DNA of 64,000 bases, from the NCBI RefSeq assembly GCF_021277265.1, contig NZ_JAJSOH010000005.1, forward strand, positions 1 through 64,000, written 5' to 3'. Below the pieces are notes generated by a model. That model was not told where the DNA came from. It saw nothing but the letters and a program-made list of their open reading frames with translations, and ran no database searches. The translations under genes were made by a program, and so were the position numbers. Origin of the DNA: Kineosporia rhizophila (GTDB lineage: Bacteria; Actinomycetota; Actinomycetes; Actinomycetales; Kineosporiaceae). This document shows, piece after piece, positions 28,245 through 37,230 of the stretch; position 1 is the first letter of the stretch; every line of letters begins with the position of its first letter.

Positions 28245-29120
28245 ATGCGCATCCCGCAGCCCATCGGCGGCAAGGTCGTGGTCATCACCGGTGCGGCGCG
28301 AGGCCTCGGGGCCGCGCTGGCCGAGAAGCTGGCCGGCCGGGGCGCCCGCGTCGCCCTGCTCGGCCTGGAGCCCGAGCAGCTGGCCGCCGTGGCCGAGCGC
28401 TGCGGCCGCAACGCGGTCTGGTTCGAGTGCGACGTGACCGATCCGGCGCAGCTGGCCGCCGCGGTGGCCGGGGTGCAGGAACGCTTCCGGGGGGTCGACG
28501 TGCTGGTGGCCAACGCCGGGATCGCGATGGGCAGCCCGCTGCTGCTGGCCGAGCCGGAGGCCTACGACCGGGTGATCGAGGTGAACCTGCTGGGCAGCAT
28601 CCGCACGCTGCGGGCCTTCCTGCCCCTGCTGATCCGCAACCAGGGCTACTACCTGCAGATCGCGTCTCTGGCGGCGCTCAGCCCGACGCCGATGATCACC
28701 TCGTACGGGGCCAGCAAGGCCGGGGTGGAGGCGTTCGCCCTGGGGATGCGCACCGAGCTGGCCGTGCACGGGGTCGGCGGGGGTGTGGCCTACCTGTCGT
28801 TCACCGACACCGACATGGGCCGCTCGGCCAGCCGCTCGGGCCGCGGGCTGCGCCTGCACGACCTCGAGAAGGCGGTGTCCCGCCTGGTCGAGGGCATCGA
28901 GCGGCGCTCGCCCTACGTGTACGGCCAGTCGTTCATCCGGGTGCTGCGGCCGGTGCGGGGGCTGCTGCCCGGTCTGGTGCACCGGATGGCCCGGGGGCCG
29001 GCCGCTCGTTTCGAGTCGGCCGTGGCCCAGGCCGGGCCCCGGGCCTCGGCCCCCATCGGGCCGGGCGGACGCGCGGACACGAAGGCCCGCGGTTCCCGAG
29101 ACCCGGAGCCGATGGGTTAG
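28245..29120 (+). CDS. Short-chain dehydrogenase/reductase
   Basis: 291 residues. TGAARGLG (TGxxxGxG) binds the cofactor, NAG follows strand 4, and SLAALSPTPMITSYGASKAG gives Ser, Tyr (YxxxK) and Lys of the active site. The acidic/neutral end of strand 2 (LLGLEPEQL) does not clearly favour NADH or NADPH. The C-terminal ~60 residues are extended and basic, with a possible amphipathic membrane-binding stretch (RPVRGLLPGLVHRMARG). The ATG start has GAGGAG upstream; longer upstream frames overlap fbiC in antisense. Confidence 0.9.
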   Translation: MRIPQPIGGKVVVITGAARGLGAALAEKLAGRGARVALLGLEPEQLAAVAERCGRNAVWFECDVTDPAQLAAAVAGVQERFRGVDVLVANAGIAMGSPLLLAEPEAYDRVIEVNLLGSIRTLRAFLPLLIRNQGYYLQIASLAALSPTPMITSYGASKAGVEAFALGMRTELAVHGVGGGVAYLSFTDTDMGRSASRSGRGLRLHDLEKAVSRLVEGIERRSPYVYGQSFIRVLRPVRGLLPGLVHRMARGPAARFESAVAQAGPRASAPIGPGGRADTKARGSRDPEPMG

Positions 29121-29129
29121 GTCGTGCCC

Positions 29130-29459
29130 TTACTGCTGCGGGGGCTGCCCGTAGCGCGGAGCCTCGTTCGGCGGGGTGCCGTAGACCGGCCCGTCGGCCG
29201 GGGGCTGCTGCGGCTGGGCGGAGCCGGTCGGACCGGGCCTGCCCTTGCCGTCCTTGAAGCGCCCGCTCAGGCCCCGGGCCTGCTCCTGCACCTTGGCGCG
29301 GGTCGCCGGATCCTTCAGCTTCTTGGTCAGCTCCTGGGCCTGGGCCTGCACCTTGGCCCGGGTGGCCGGGTCCTTGGCAGCGGCCTGGGCCTGCTGGATG
29401 AGTTTCCTGCCCTGGGGAGAGCGGGCGAACGCAGTGACTTTCCCGAGAAAACCGGCCAT
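29130..29459 (-). CDS. Small helical protein with internal repeat, function unknown
   Basis: 109 residues. The N-terminal half is helical and contains two copies of a KDPATRAKVQ-QAQ unit about 19 residues apart (residues ~29-42 and ~48-61); the C-terminal half is Gly/Pro/Gln-rich and ends APRYGQPPQQ. Similar small proteins occur widely in actinomycetes without known function. TACTTT lies 5 bases upstream of the ATG, suggesting a leaderless start. It converges with the SDR gene. Confidence 0.75.
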   Translation of the reverse strand: MAGFLGKVTAFARSPQGRKLIQQAQAAAKDPATRAKVQAQAQELTKKLKDPATRAKVQEQARGLSGRFKDGKGRPGPTGSAQPQQPPADGPVYGTPPNEAPRYGQPPQQ

Positions 29460-29550
29460 GCCCCAAAGTAACCGCTGCGCTGATCAAAAGCATCCGTGAG
29501 TGAGCCGCCCGACGCCGTCCGAGGTGCCGGGTGATCAGGCCGCAGGCAAT

Positions 29551-31023
29551 ATGCCAGACATGGCATCGAACCATGGCGCCCAGGCGGCAGAAACTGCCTC
29601 GGAACCGAAGGCTCTCGACGGCGCGAGCTACGAGGTGATCGTCATCGGGACCGGCTCGGCCGGCAAGCCGCTGGCCAGTGAACTGGCCCGGGGCGGGGTG
29701 CGGGTGCTGGCGGTGGAGCAGCACCGGGTCGGCGGGGAGTGCCCCTACGTGGCCTGCGTGCCGTCCAAGTCGATGCTGCTCTCGGCCCGACGGCACCGCG
29801 GCCGGGGGCAGGGCTCCTCCTCGCCCGCCCGGGTGGCCTTCGCCCGGGCAGTGGCGGTGCGCGACAAGACGGTCTGGAACCGCTCGGACGCCAAGGCGGT
29901 CGAGGGGATGACCGAGGCCGGGGTGGAGCTGGTCCGGGCCTCGGCCACAGTCTCGCCCGGCGCGGTGCTGCTGGACGGTACGGCGACCGTGCGCTGGACC
30001 CGGGCGCTGGTGGTGGCCACCGGGGCGGACGCGACGATCCCGCCGATCGAGGGGCTGGAACGGAACGCCCCCGGCATCTGGACCTCGGACCAGGCCCTCT
30101 CCAGCGACGAGCTGCCCGATCAGCTGGCGATCCTGGGCGGTGGCCCGATCGGCTGCGAACTGGCCGAGGTGTACGCGTCGTTCGGCGCCCAGGTCACCCT
30201 GCTCCAGTCGGCGCCGACCCTGCTGCCGCGGGAGCAGCCCTGGCTGGGCGAGGCGATGGCCGGGGCGCTGCGCCGCCTCGGGGTGGACGTGCGCACCGGC
30301 GTCGAGGTCTCCGAGGTGCGGCCGGCCGAGCCGGGCCCCGGTCTCGTGCTGCGCACGCCGCAGGACGAGATCCTCGCCCGGCGGCTGCTGGTGGCGGTGG
30401 GAAAACGGCCGCACAGCGACGGTCTGGGCCTGGAGAGCCTCGGGGTGGAGCCCGGTGAGAAGGGCGAACTGCGGGTGGACGCCCGGATGCGGCTACGCGT
30501 CAAGGGAGGCGACCGCTCGCTCGACGACGTCTTCGCGATCGGCGACGTGACCGCGCTCAACCCCTACACGCACGGTGCCAACTACCAGGCCCGGGTGGTC
30601 GCCGACGAACTGCTGGGCCGCGGCCGCGACGCCGACCACTCCGGCACTCCGCGGGTGGTCTACACCGACCCCGCCGTCTTCGCCGTGGGCGAGACCACCC
30701 GGACCGCCGAGGAGCGCGGGCTGCGCACGATCAGCGCCCGGTTCGACGTGCACGGCACCACCCGATCGGCGGTGGAGCGGTCTCTGGGGCCGGACGACCC
30801 GCGCCCGGCCGAGCTGGAACTGATCGCCGACGCCGACCGGGGAGTCCTGCTGGGGGCGGCCGCGATCGGGCCCGAGGCCGACTCCTGGGCGGCCGAGCTG
30901 GCGCTGGCGGTCCGCGCCGGGATCAGCGTGCAGGCCCTGGCCGACCAGCCGCACGCCTTCCCCTCCTGGGCCGAGGCGATCAGTACGCCGGCCCTGGAAC
31001 TGGCGGCCCGGCTGAGAGGCTGA
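29551..31023 (+). CDS. Flavoprotein disulfide reductase-like oxidoreductase
   Basis: About 490 residues of the dihydrolipoamide dehydrogenase/mercuric reductase class. FAD motif GTGSAGKPLASEL, redox-active CPYVAC (Cys-x4-Cys in GGECPYVACVPSK), NAD motif GGGPIGCELAE, second FAD motif DVFAIGDVT, and a C-terminal dimerisation domain. The terminal catalytic motif is HAFPSWAEAI in place of the usual HPTxSE, keeping His and Glu. The 20-odd residues after CVPSK (ARRHRGRGQGSSSPARV) are unusually basic. The substrate is unknown. Start ATG 29551 is tentative. Confidence 0.88.
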   Translation: MPDMASNHGAQAAETASEPKALDGASYEVIVIGTGSAGKPLASELARGGVRVLAVEQHRVGGECPYVACVPSKSMLLSARRHRGRGQGSSSPARVAFARAVAVRDKTVWNRSDAKAVEGMTEAGVELVRASATVSPGAVLLDGTATVRWTRALVVATGADATIPPIEGLERNAPGIWTSDQALSSDELPDQLAILGGGPIGCELAEVYASFGAQVTLLQSAPTLLPREQPWLGEAMAGALRRLGVDVRTGVEVSEVRPAEPGPGLVLRTPQDEILARRLLVAVGKRPHSDGLGLESLGVEPGEKGELRVDARMRLRVKGGDRSLDDVFAIGDVTALNPYTHGANYQARVVADELLGRGRDADHSGTPRVVYTDPAVFAVGETTRTAEERGLRTISARFDVHGTTRSAVERSLGPDDPRPAELELIADADRGVLLGAAAIGPEADSWAAELALAVRAGISVQALADQPHAFPSWAEAISTPALELAARLRG

Positions 31024-31053
31024 TTCCGCGGCTGCCGTCGGGCCGCCCGCCGA

Positions 31054-31059
31054 TAAGGT
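31054..31059 (+). promoter_or_regulatory. -10 box of the GT4 gene at 31066 (leaderless)
   Basis: TAAGGT, then TCTGAC, then ATG at 31066; there is no purine-rich ribosome site in the gap. Confidence 0.5.
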
Positions 31060-31065
31060 TCTGAC

Positions 31066-32499
31066 ATGGATGCGGGCACGAACGACGGAACGATCTCGAG
31101 CGCGGTCTTCGTCACGGCGACTGAGCCGGAACCGCGCAGGTACGGCAAGCCGGTGGTGATCGGCGGCATCCTGGACCACCTGTGCGAACGGCTCGGTCCG
31201 GACAACGTGCACCTGGTGCTGGTCGGCCGGGACGACGTGGACCGGCCGCGGGTGCCCTACCACCGCCACGTGCTGACCAAGCCGGGCACGGTGGAGCAGG
31301 CCGCCTCGGTGCTGGCCAACGTGGTCCTGCCGCCCCGATTCCGCCCGGCCGGCCTGGGCCAGGCCGCCGGTGAGCACGCGGGGGGCCGCTACCGCCACCC
31401 GCTGCAGGAGGCGGTGCTGCACTCGGCCAACCTGGGCACCCGGATCTTCTCGGTGATCAACGAGATCGAGGCCGACCTGGAGATCTGGGACACCGTCCGG
31501 ATGGGCCAGTACGTGCTGGAGCGCGGCGAGACCGCCCGCGACCGCTCGGTGCTGTGGCCCGGCTCGTCGTTCGGACACCAGGTGAAGCGGCGCATCCTCT
31601 ACGCCGACGACCTCTTCTCCGAGCGCTACGACGCGATGCTCAAGGAGGAGAGCGCCACCGGCAACCCCGGCGGCGAGTTCGCCAAGCTGCTGCCCGGCCC
31701 GGCCAAAAAGCTGCTGGCCAACCCACGGGTGCACCGGCCGCTGCTGCGTCTGGAGCGGGACCTGGTGGCGGCCTCGGAGGTGCGTCAGCCGGAGTACTTC
31801 GACGGCACCTACCTGATCAGCCCGGAGGAGACCCACCGGCTCGCGGCCAAGGTGCCCGGCGCGACCATCGGCACCCTGCCCCCGCTGCTGCGCGAACCGT
31901 CCGGCAGCCGGCTGCGGCACTACACCGGGGCCCCCGAGTTCACCTTCATCGGTGGCTTCGACTACGCCCCGAACCGCGACGGGCTGGACTGGTTCCTGGC
32001 CAACTGCCGCGAGGAGGTGCTGCAGGCCCTGCCGGACGCGGTGATCAACGTGGTCGGTTCCGGCACCGACGCGGGTCTGCCCTCGGGCGAGGCCTGGGGC
32101 GACCGGGTCCGCTTCCTGGGCTGGGTCGACGACCTCGACACGGTGCTGAACGGCAGCGCCGCGCTGCTGTCACCGCTGCGCACCGGCAGCGGGGTGAAGA
32201 TCAAGGTGCTGGAGGCGCTGGCCCGGGCCCTGCCGGTGGTCGCCACCCGGGCCGGGGTGCAGGGCATCGAGGGCGGCGAGACCAGCGGGCTGCTGATCGG
32301 CGAGACGCCCGAAGAACTGGCCGCGGCGATGGTCCGGGCCACCGATCCGGTGCGCAACCAGCAGCTGTCGGCAGCCGCCCGGACGGCCTGGGACACCCAG
32401 TACTCGCCGGTGGTGGTGCGCCGCCGCTACGACGAGATCTTCGGGCTCGCCCGGCCGATCGCGCCGGAGACCCGGCCGATCCAGCTCCCCCGGTTCTGA
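31066..32499 (+). CDS. Glycosyltransferase family 4
   Basis: 477 residues with a GT-B fold. The C-terminal domain shows FTFIGGFDYAPNRDGLDWFL, VVGSGT, RVRFLGWVDDLDTVLNGSAALLSPLRTGSGVKIKVLEALARALPVVATRAGVQGIEG, i.e. the nucleotide-sugar binding Lys and Glu region typical of this subfamily. The N-terminal domain is long and acidic. It is probably the left edge of the exopolysaccharide locus. It is related to the GT4 at 54970-56148. Confidence 0.88.
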   Translation: MDAGTNDGTISSAVFVTATEPEPRRYGKPVVIGGILDHLCERLGPDNVHLVLVGRDDVDRPRVPYHRHVLTKPGTVEQAASVLANVVLPPRFRPAGLGQAAGEHAGGRYRHPLQEAVLHSANLGTRIFSVINEIEADLEIWDTVRMGQYVLERGETARDRSVLWPGSSFGHQVKRRILYADDLFSERYDAMLKEESATGNPGGEFAKLLPGPAKKLLANPRVHRPLLRLERDLVAASEVRQPEYFDGTYLISPEETHRLAAKVPGATIGTLPPLLREPSGSRLRHYTGAPEFTFIGGFDYAPNRDGLDWFLANCREEVLQALPDAVINVVGSGTDAGLPSGEAWGDRVRFLGWVDDLDTVLNGSAALLSPLRTGSGVKIKVLEALARALPVVATRAGVQGIEGGETSGLLIGETPEELAAAMVRATDPVRNQQLSAAARTAWDTQYSPVVVRRRYDEIFGLARPIAPETRPIQLPRF

Positions 32500-32509
32500 G
32501 GTCTTACCT

Positions 32510-32549
32510 ACGAAAGGGACGCCGCCCGTAAGGGCGGCGTCCCTTTCGT
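32510..32549. terminator. Perfect hairpin terminator after GT4
   Basis: 18-bp perfect stem (32510-32527 with 32532-32549), GTAA loop, starting 11 bp after the GT4 stop. The stem contains GGGACGCC. It can serve both convergent genes. Confidence 0.8.
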
Positions 32550-32601
32550 TGGGGCCCACCGACGTCCGTAAGCCGGAGTTCTGAGGCCACCACCGACGTC
32601 C

Positions 32602-33474
32602 TCAGTTCGAGGCGGGCATCCCGGTGAGGCGGTTCGGGTCGCGCTTCTCGGCCCACACCGTGCGCACCGCGGGGTATTCCGCCAGCAGTTCGCTCACCGT
32701 GCGCGAGGTGAACTTACGGCGCTTCATGCCGGCCAGCAGCAGCCGGGTCGCCTCACCCCGGTCGAGCCCCTCACCGGTCTCCGGGTCGGGAGCGCCCACG
32801 CCGTCGCCGGAGTAGTCGTGCAGCAGCAGGAACCCGCCCTTGTGCAGCGAGCCGATCGCGCGCTGGGCGATCGTGCCGGCGTCCGAGCCGTCCCAGTCAC
32901 GAGCCCAGGCCGACCAGACCACGACCTCCATGCCCAGGGCCCGGGTGGCCAGGTACTGGGCCACCGTCTGGGCGCCGTAGGTGGGGCGGAACAGCAGGAC
33001 CTTGCGGCCCGTGATGCGCTCCAGCCGGCGCTTGCCGTCGCGGATCCGGCCGACCGCCTCCTGCAGCGGCAGCGCGCTGAGCCGGGTGTGGTCGATGCCG
33101 TGCAGGGCGACCTCGTGGCCCTCGGCGATGATCCGGCGCACCAGGTCGGGGTGCTTCTCGGCCTGCTCGACCAGGACGAAGAAGGTGGCCCGGACCTTGT
33201 ACTGGGCCAGCGCCTCGAGCACCTGCGGGGTGTACGACGGGTCGGGGCCGTCGTCGTAGGTCAGGCTGACCACCTTGTCGTCGGTGGCGACACAGGCCAC
33301 CGTGCTCACCGCCAGCAGCGCCGGGCGCCCGTAGGTGAGCACGTCGTCCGGCTCGGGCAGCGCGCGCTCGCCCTCCTCGTAGGCGCAGACGTAGCCGCGG
33401 CGTACGAGCTTGGCGGAAAGATCCAGCAGGGGCCGCCGCGCAGCGGGGGCGGTCCGGACGGGGGCCTCAGTCAT
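32602..33474 (-). CDS. Polysaccharide deacetylase (NodB domain)
   Basis: 290 residues. NodB motifs: TYDDGP (metal and base Asp, about residue 75), HGIDH (metal His pair, about 125), RPTYG, and LLLHD at the C-terminal end of the barrel. There is no signal peptide or membrane span, so it may act in the cytoplasm or be released by another route. It would de-N- or de-O-acetylate a polysaccharide, and its position suggests a link to the exopolysaccharide genes. Confidence 0.9.
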   Translation of the reverse strand: MTEAPVRTAPAARRPLLDLSAKLVRRGYVCAYEEGERALPEPDDVLTYGRPALLAVSTVACVATDDKVVSLTYDDGPDPSYTPQVLEALAQYKVRATFFVLVEQAEKHPDLVRRIIAEGHEVALHGIDHTRLSALPLQEAVGRIRDGKRRLERITGRKVLLFRPTYGAQTVAQYLATRALGMEVVVWSAWARDWDGSDAGTIAQRAIGSLHKGGFLLLHDYSGDGVGAPDPETGEGLDRGEATRLLLAGMKRRKFTSRTVSELLAEYPAVRTVWAEKRDPNRLTGMPASN

Positions 33475-33480
33475 GAGGCC

Positions 33481-33486
33481 AACCTA
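33481..33486 (-). promoter_or_regulatory. -10 box of the polysaccharide deacetylase gene (leaderless)
   Basis: Minus strand TAGGTT, GGCCTC, then ATG at 33474. Confidence 0.48.
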
Positions 33487-33681
33487 CCCACCCGGGCCGC
33501 CCGAATTCATGCAACCTCACCCTGAGCGACCGCTCGGAGCAATCCGGTGCCCGAGGCGCGGCAAATGGTTCACGAAGAGCCGCCGAGTACACCGTTCCGG
33601 TCACCGAGGCCCCGTCCCGGTCATCAGCACCCTCGGTGTCTGGATACTCTCGGCTTCTCTTTGAATTCGGAGGATCCCTAG

Positions 33682-34896
33682 ATGTCCGTTCAGCACGTCG
33701 GCGTCATCGGCGCCGGAATCGTCGGTCTCGCCGTCGCCCGTCGGATCACCGAGGTCTACCCCGGCACCCAGATCACCGTCCTGGAGAAGGAGGACCGTCC
33801 CGCGGTCCACCAGACCGGGCACAACAGCGGCGTGGTGCACGCCGGGCTCTACTACACGCCGGGCTCCCTGAAGGCCACGCTCTGCCGTCGGGGTGTCGAC
33901 CTCCTGAAGGAGTACACGCAGGAGAAGAAGCTCCCCTACGACGAGTGCGGCAAGCTGGTCGTGGCGATCAACGACGCCGAGGTCGCGGGTCTGAAGAAGA
34001 TCCAGGAGAAGGCCGCCAAGAACGGCGTGCCCGACGTGGCCTGGCTGGACAACGTCGGCCTGCGCGAGATCGAGCCGTACGCGGCCGGGGTCGCGGCCCT
34101 GCACTCCCCGCACACCGCGATCACCGACTACGTCGCGGTGACCGACGCCTACGCCGACGACGTGCGGGCGGCCGGCGGCACCATCGAGTTCAACTTCCCG
34201 GTCGACGGGATCACCCAGTACAACGGCAAGGTCCAGGTGAAGTCGAACGGCCGCACCAAGGTCTTCGACCGCCTGGTGGTGTGCGCCGGCCTGCAGTCCG
34301 ACAAGGTCGCCACCTGGGCCGGCGACGACGCGGGCCCGGCGATCGTGCCCTTCCGCGGCGAGTACTTCCAGCTCCTGCCCGAGCGCACGCACATGGTCAA
34401 GGGCCTGATCTACCCGGTGCCCAACCCGGACTACCCGTTCCTCGGCGTGCACTACACCAAGCGCGTGCACGGCGGCGTGGACCTGGGCCCGAACGCGGTC
34501 CTGGCCTTCGCCCGCGAGGGATACACCAACGGCACGTTCAAGGCCTCGGAGCTGTTCGAGACCCTGAAGTGGCCGGGCTTCCGCAAGCTCGCCGCCCAGC
34601 ACTGGCGGATGGGCGCGGGCGAGATGGCCGGCTCGCTGAGCAAGAAGCTGTACGTGCGCTTCGCCCAGCAGTACGTGCCCGAGATCCAGGCCGCCGACCT
34701 GGTCAAGGCCCAGGCCGGGGTGCGCGCCCAGGCGGTCGACCGGGACGGTTCGCTGGTCGACGACTTCCGGATCTCCAAGCTGGACAAGGTGATGGCGGTG
34801 CGCAACGCGCCCTCGCCGGCCGCGACCAGCTCGCTGGCGATCGCCGAGTACATCACCGACGAGCTGCGCGACCTGATGGTCTCGAACGTCGCCTGA
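33682..34896 (+). CDS. lhgO: L-2-hydroxyglutarate oxidase
   Basis: 404 residues of the DAO family. N-terminal FAD motif GVIGAGIVGLAVARRI, then the LhgO block VHQTGHNSGVVHAGLYYTPGSLKA, and the C-terminal HYTKRVHGGVDLGPNAVLAF substrate region. It oxidises L-2-hydroxyglutarate to 2-oxoglutarate, a metabolite-repair reaction. GGAGGA precedes the ATG by about 8 bases. It has no clear link to its polysaccharide neighbours. Confidence 0.93.
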   Translation: MSVQHVGVIGAGIVGLAVARRITEVYPGTQITVLEKEDRPAVHQTGHNSGVVHAGLYYTPGSLKATLCRRGVDLLKEYTQEKKLPYDECGKLVVAINDAEVAGLKKIQEKAAKNGVPDVAWLDNVGLREIEPYAAGVAALHSPHTAITDYVAVTDAYADDVRAAGGTIEFNFPVDGITQYNGKVQVKSNGRTKVFDRLVVCAGLQSDKVATWAGDDAGPAIVPFRGEYFQLLPERTHMVKGLIYPVPNPDYPFLGVHYTKRVHGGVDLGPNAVLAFAREGYTNGTFKASELFETLKWPGFRKLAAQHWRMGAGEMAGSLSKKLYVRFAQQYVPEIQAADLVKAQAGVRAQAVDRDGSLVDDFRISKLDKVMAVRNAPSPAATSSLAIAEYITDELRDLMVSNVA

Positions 34897-34945
34897 CGTT
34901 CACCGGTGAGTCCCGGGCTGTGGGGCCGCGCGCCGCGCGAGCCTC

Positions 34946-34960
34946 ACAGCCTGTCACGAA
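34946..34960 (+). promoter_or_regulatory. Shared 15-bp motif, copy 1
   Basis: ACAGCCTGTCACGAA; copy 2 at 46450-46464 differs at one base. It contains an ACAG-N-CTGT inverted repeat with a CACGAA extension. Confidence 0.4.
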
Positions 34961-35214
34961 ACGTGCGATTATCCGGATTGTTGCTGCTTTCTTGGGCGGC
35001 TCGGACACATCCGGTCCGGGGCCATGGAATGCTTACGCCCCGGGGGGCAGCAGTGCCGCTGTCGTTCCACCTGGGCACCTGCGGCTCGGCTGAACGCGGA
35101 TCCGAACCTCGTCCGATCAGCCATAGTTCCACCAGTGGTCAGGATCAACGGCTATGCGGGTAAAAGTCTGAATGTTCCGTTTCGGAATGCCCGGTTTGGC
35201 CACTGGAGTTACGT

Positions 35215-35239
35215 CAGTGACTACTTGCTGTAGTCACTG
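35215..35239. promoter_or_regulatory. 25-bp palindrome, candidate operator
   Basis: CAGTGACTAC-TTGCT-GTAGTCACTG, two perfect 10-bp arms around five bases. There is no T-tract and no gene end nearby, so it is more likely a protein-binding site for control of the exopolysaccharide genes than a terminator. Confidence 0.5.
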
Positions 35240-35377
35240 TCCATAGTTTCGTCACTCGACACGTGCGTTGCGGTAACGAACTCTGCATTGGCTAACGATG
35301 AGGTTGGCGAGACCGTACCTTGGCAGTGACGGCAGTGCGGGGCTGCGGACGACACAGTGCGACAGGGAGGGCTTGTA

Positions 35378-37027
35378 GTGACGCTCCGTGATCCGATGGG
35401 TAGGGCTGCACACAACTCCGGGGGATCCGCCCCGGACGGCGGCCGCCCGGAAGACCCACGGCTGGTCATCGACGTACGCGGAGAACCCGCGCCCGCCCAG
35501 TTCCTGACCGGCTCCCAGCAGTCACAGAACGCCTACGGGGGTTTCGCCCCGCAGGCCCCGTTCAACCAGCAGATGGCCACCCAGCCGATCCAGATCCCCC
35601 AGGCGGCCCGTCCCGACGCCGACGGGATGCTCGGCGGCGGGGCCCCGGACGACGACCCGCCGGCCGGTTCCTGGGCCGGACCGCTGGTCCGCGCCGGGGT
35701 ACGTCCTCTGCTGGTGCTGCTCGACCTGGTGGCCTGCCTCGCCGGCGCCCTGGCCTCCGGCGGGGTCCGCCCGATCATGGGGCTGTTCACCGTCCTGCTG
35801 GTCGCGGCCTACGCCACCGGCGGTCTGTACCGCTCGCGGCTGTCGCCCTCGATCCTCGACGACATCCCGTCCATCACCGGCCGGCTGCTGGTCGTCCTGG
35901 CGCTCACCGTCACCGGCCAGCTCACGCTGAACCAGCTGCGCTGGGACGTGGAGATGGTCGACTGGAAGCTGCTGGTCGCCGCGGCCGTCACCTTCGTGGC
36001 CACGGTCTGCCTGCGCACCACCGCCTACGGTCTGGTCCGCTTCGCCCGCCGCACCGGGCGGATCGCGCACCGCACGCTCATCCTCGGCGCCGGCCGGGTG
36101 GGCACCTACCTGGCCGAGTCGCTCTCCCAGCACCCGCAGTACGGCCTGCAGCCGATCGGCTTCCTCGACATCGACCCGCCGCGGCCGGGCGTCAGCGCCT
36201 CGCACCGCATCCTGGGCCGGCCCGAGCAGCTGGTCGAGGTCCTGCTGGACCACCAGGTCCGCAACGTGATCGTCGCCTTCGGCTCGATGCGCGAGTCCGA
36301 GCTGGTCGACATCATCCGCACCTGCGACCGTCTGCACTGCGAGATCTTCGTCGTGCCGCGGTTGTTCGAGCTGCACCACATCGGCGCCGAGATGGACACC
36401 GCGTGGGGCATGCCGCTGATCCGGCTGCGCCGCGCCGCCTACCGCAGCCGGGCCTGGCAGGTGAAGCGGGGGATCGACATCGCGTTCTCCGGTTTCGCCC
36501 TGATGTGCCTGTCCCCGCTGATGGCGGTCATCGCCGCCCTGGTCCGCTGGGAGGGCGGCCCGGGCATCCTGTTCAAGCAGGAGCGCGTCGGCGTCGACGG
36601 CCAGCACTTCTCGGTGATGAAGTTCCGTTCGCTCAAGCCCGTCGACGAGACCGAGTCCCAGACCAACTGGAACATCGCCCTCGACGACCGGCTCGGCCCG
36701 GTCGGCAAGTTCCTGCGCCGGTCCTCGCTGGACGAGCTCCCGCAGCTGCTGAACATCCTCCGTGGCGACATGAGCCTGGTCGGCCCCCGGCCGGAGCGCC
36801 CGCACTTCGTCGACACGTTCCGCAGCCAGCACCCGCACTACGTCGCCCGGCACCGGGTTCCCTGTGGCCTCACCGGCCTGGCGCAGGTCAACGGCCTGCG
36901 CGGAGACACCTCGATCGCCGAGCGGGCCCGCTTCGACAACTACTACATCGAGAACTGGTCGCTCTGGCTCGACATCAAGATCCTGATGCGGACCGCGATG
37001 TCCGTCATCCGGGCCGAGGGCGGCTGA
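35378..37027 (+). CDS. Polyprenyl-phosphate sugar-1-phosphate transferase (exopolysaccharide priming enzyme)
   Basis: 549 residues of the WbaP/CpsE type. A ~100-residue Gly/Pro/Gln-rich cytoplasmic tail (QSQNAYGGFAPQAPFNQQM), four membrane spans (about 108-200), a Rossmann-like middle domain (ILGAGRVGTYLAESL) and the C-terminal catalytic domain KRGIDIAFSGFALMCLSPLMAVIAALVRWEGG ... FKQERVGVDGQHFSVMKFRSL ... RRSSLDELPQLLNILRGDMSLVGPRPERPHF. It starts repeat-unit synthesis by moving a sugar phosphate to undecaprenyl phosphate. GTG 35378 is chosen for the AGGGAGG 7 bases upstream. Confidence 0.94.
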   Translation: MTLRDPMGRAAHNSGGSAPDGGRPEDPRLVIDVRGEPAPAQFLTGSQQSQNAYGGFAPQAPFNQQMATQPIQIPQAARPDADGMLGGGAPDDDPPAGSWAGPLVRAGVRPLLVLLDLVACLAGALASGGVRPIMGLFTVLLVAAYATGGLYRSRLSPSILDDIPSITGRLLVVLALTVTGQLTLNQLRWDVEMVDWKLLVAAAVTFVATVCLRTTAYGLVRFARRTGRIAHRTLILGAGRVGTYLAESLSQHPQYGLQPIGFLDIDPPRPGVSASHRILGRPEQLVEVLLDHQVRNVIVAFGSMRESELVDIIRTCDRLHCEIFVVPRLFELHHIGAEMDTAWGMPLIRLRRAAYRSRAWQVKRGIDIAFSGFALMCLSPLMAVIAALVRWEGGPGILFKQERVGVDGQHFSVMKFRSLKPVDETESQTNWNIALDDRLGPVGKFLRRSSLDELPQLLNILRGDMSLVGPRPERPHFVDTFRSQHPHYVARHRVPCGLTGLAQVNGLRGDTSIAERARFDNYYIENWSLWLDIKILMRTAMSVIRAEGG

Positions 37028-37230
37028 TCCACCTCCGAGCCACCCGGTCCTGAGGGTGTGCGCCGTCCGGGCGCTCTTCAGGGCCGAACCGGTCTCCCCC
37101 GGCCGGATCGGCAAAGAGGCGCCCAGGTCGGCGGCCATACTGGTCGCCCTCCGCCGGAGCCGACGGTTCCGCGTGACATCCATCTGAATCCGACCATTCA
37201 CACACCCCCCATCCGTGCGAGGAATGTCCT

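Larger units (their letters stand above)
34897..35377. other. Long regulatory gap upstream of the exopolysaccharide priming gene
   Basis: 481 bp without a supported gene and with lower G+C than its flanks. It contains the shared ACAGCCTGTCACGAA motif (34946-34960), a small TTCCG-TTT-CGGAA inverted repeat (35175-35187) and a 25-bp palindrome (35215-35239). The spacing leaves 140 bp between the palindrome and the sugar transferase start, so a long leader or a nearby promoter is likely. Confidence 0.5.
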
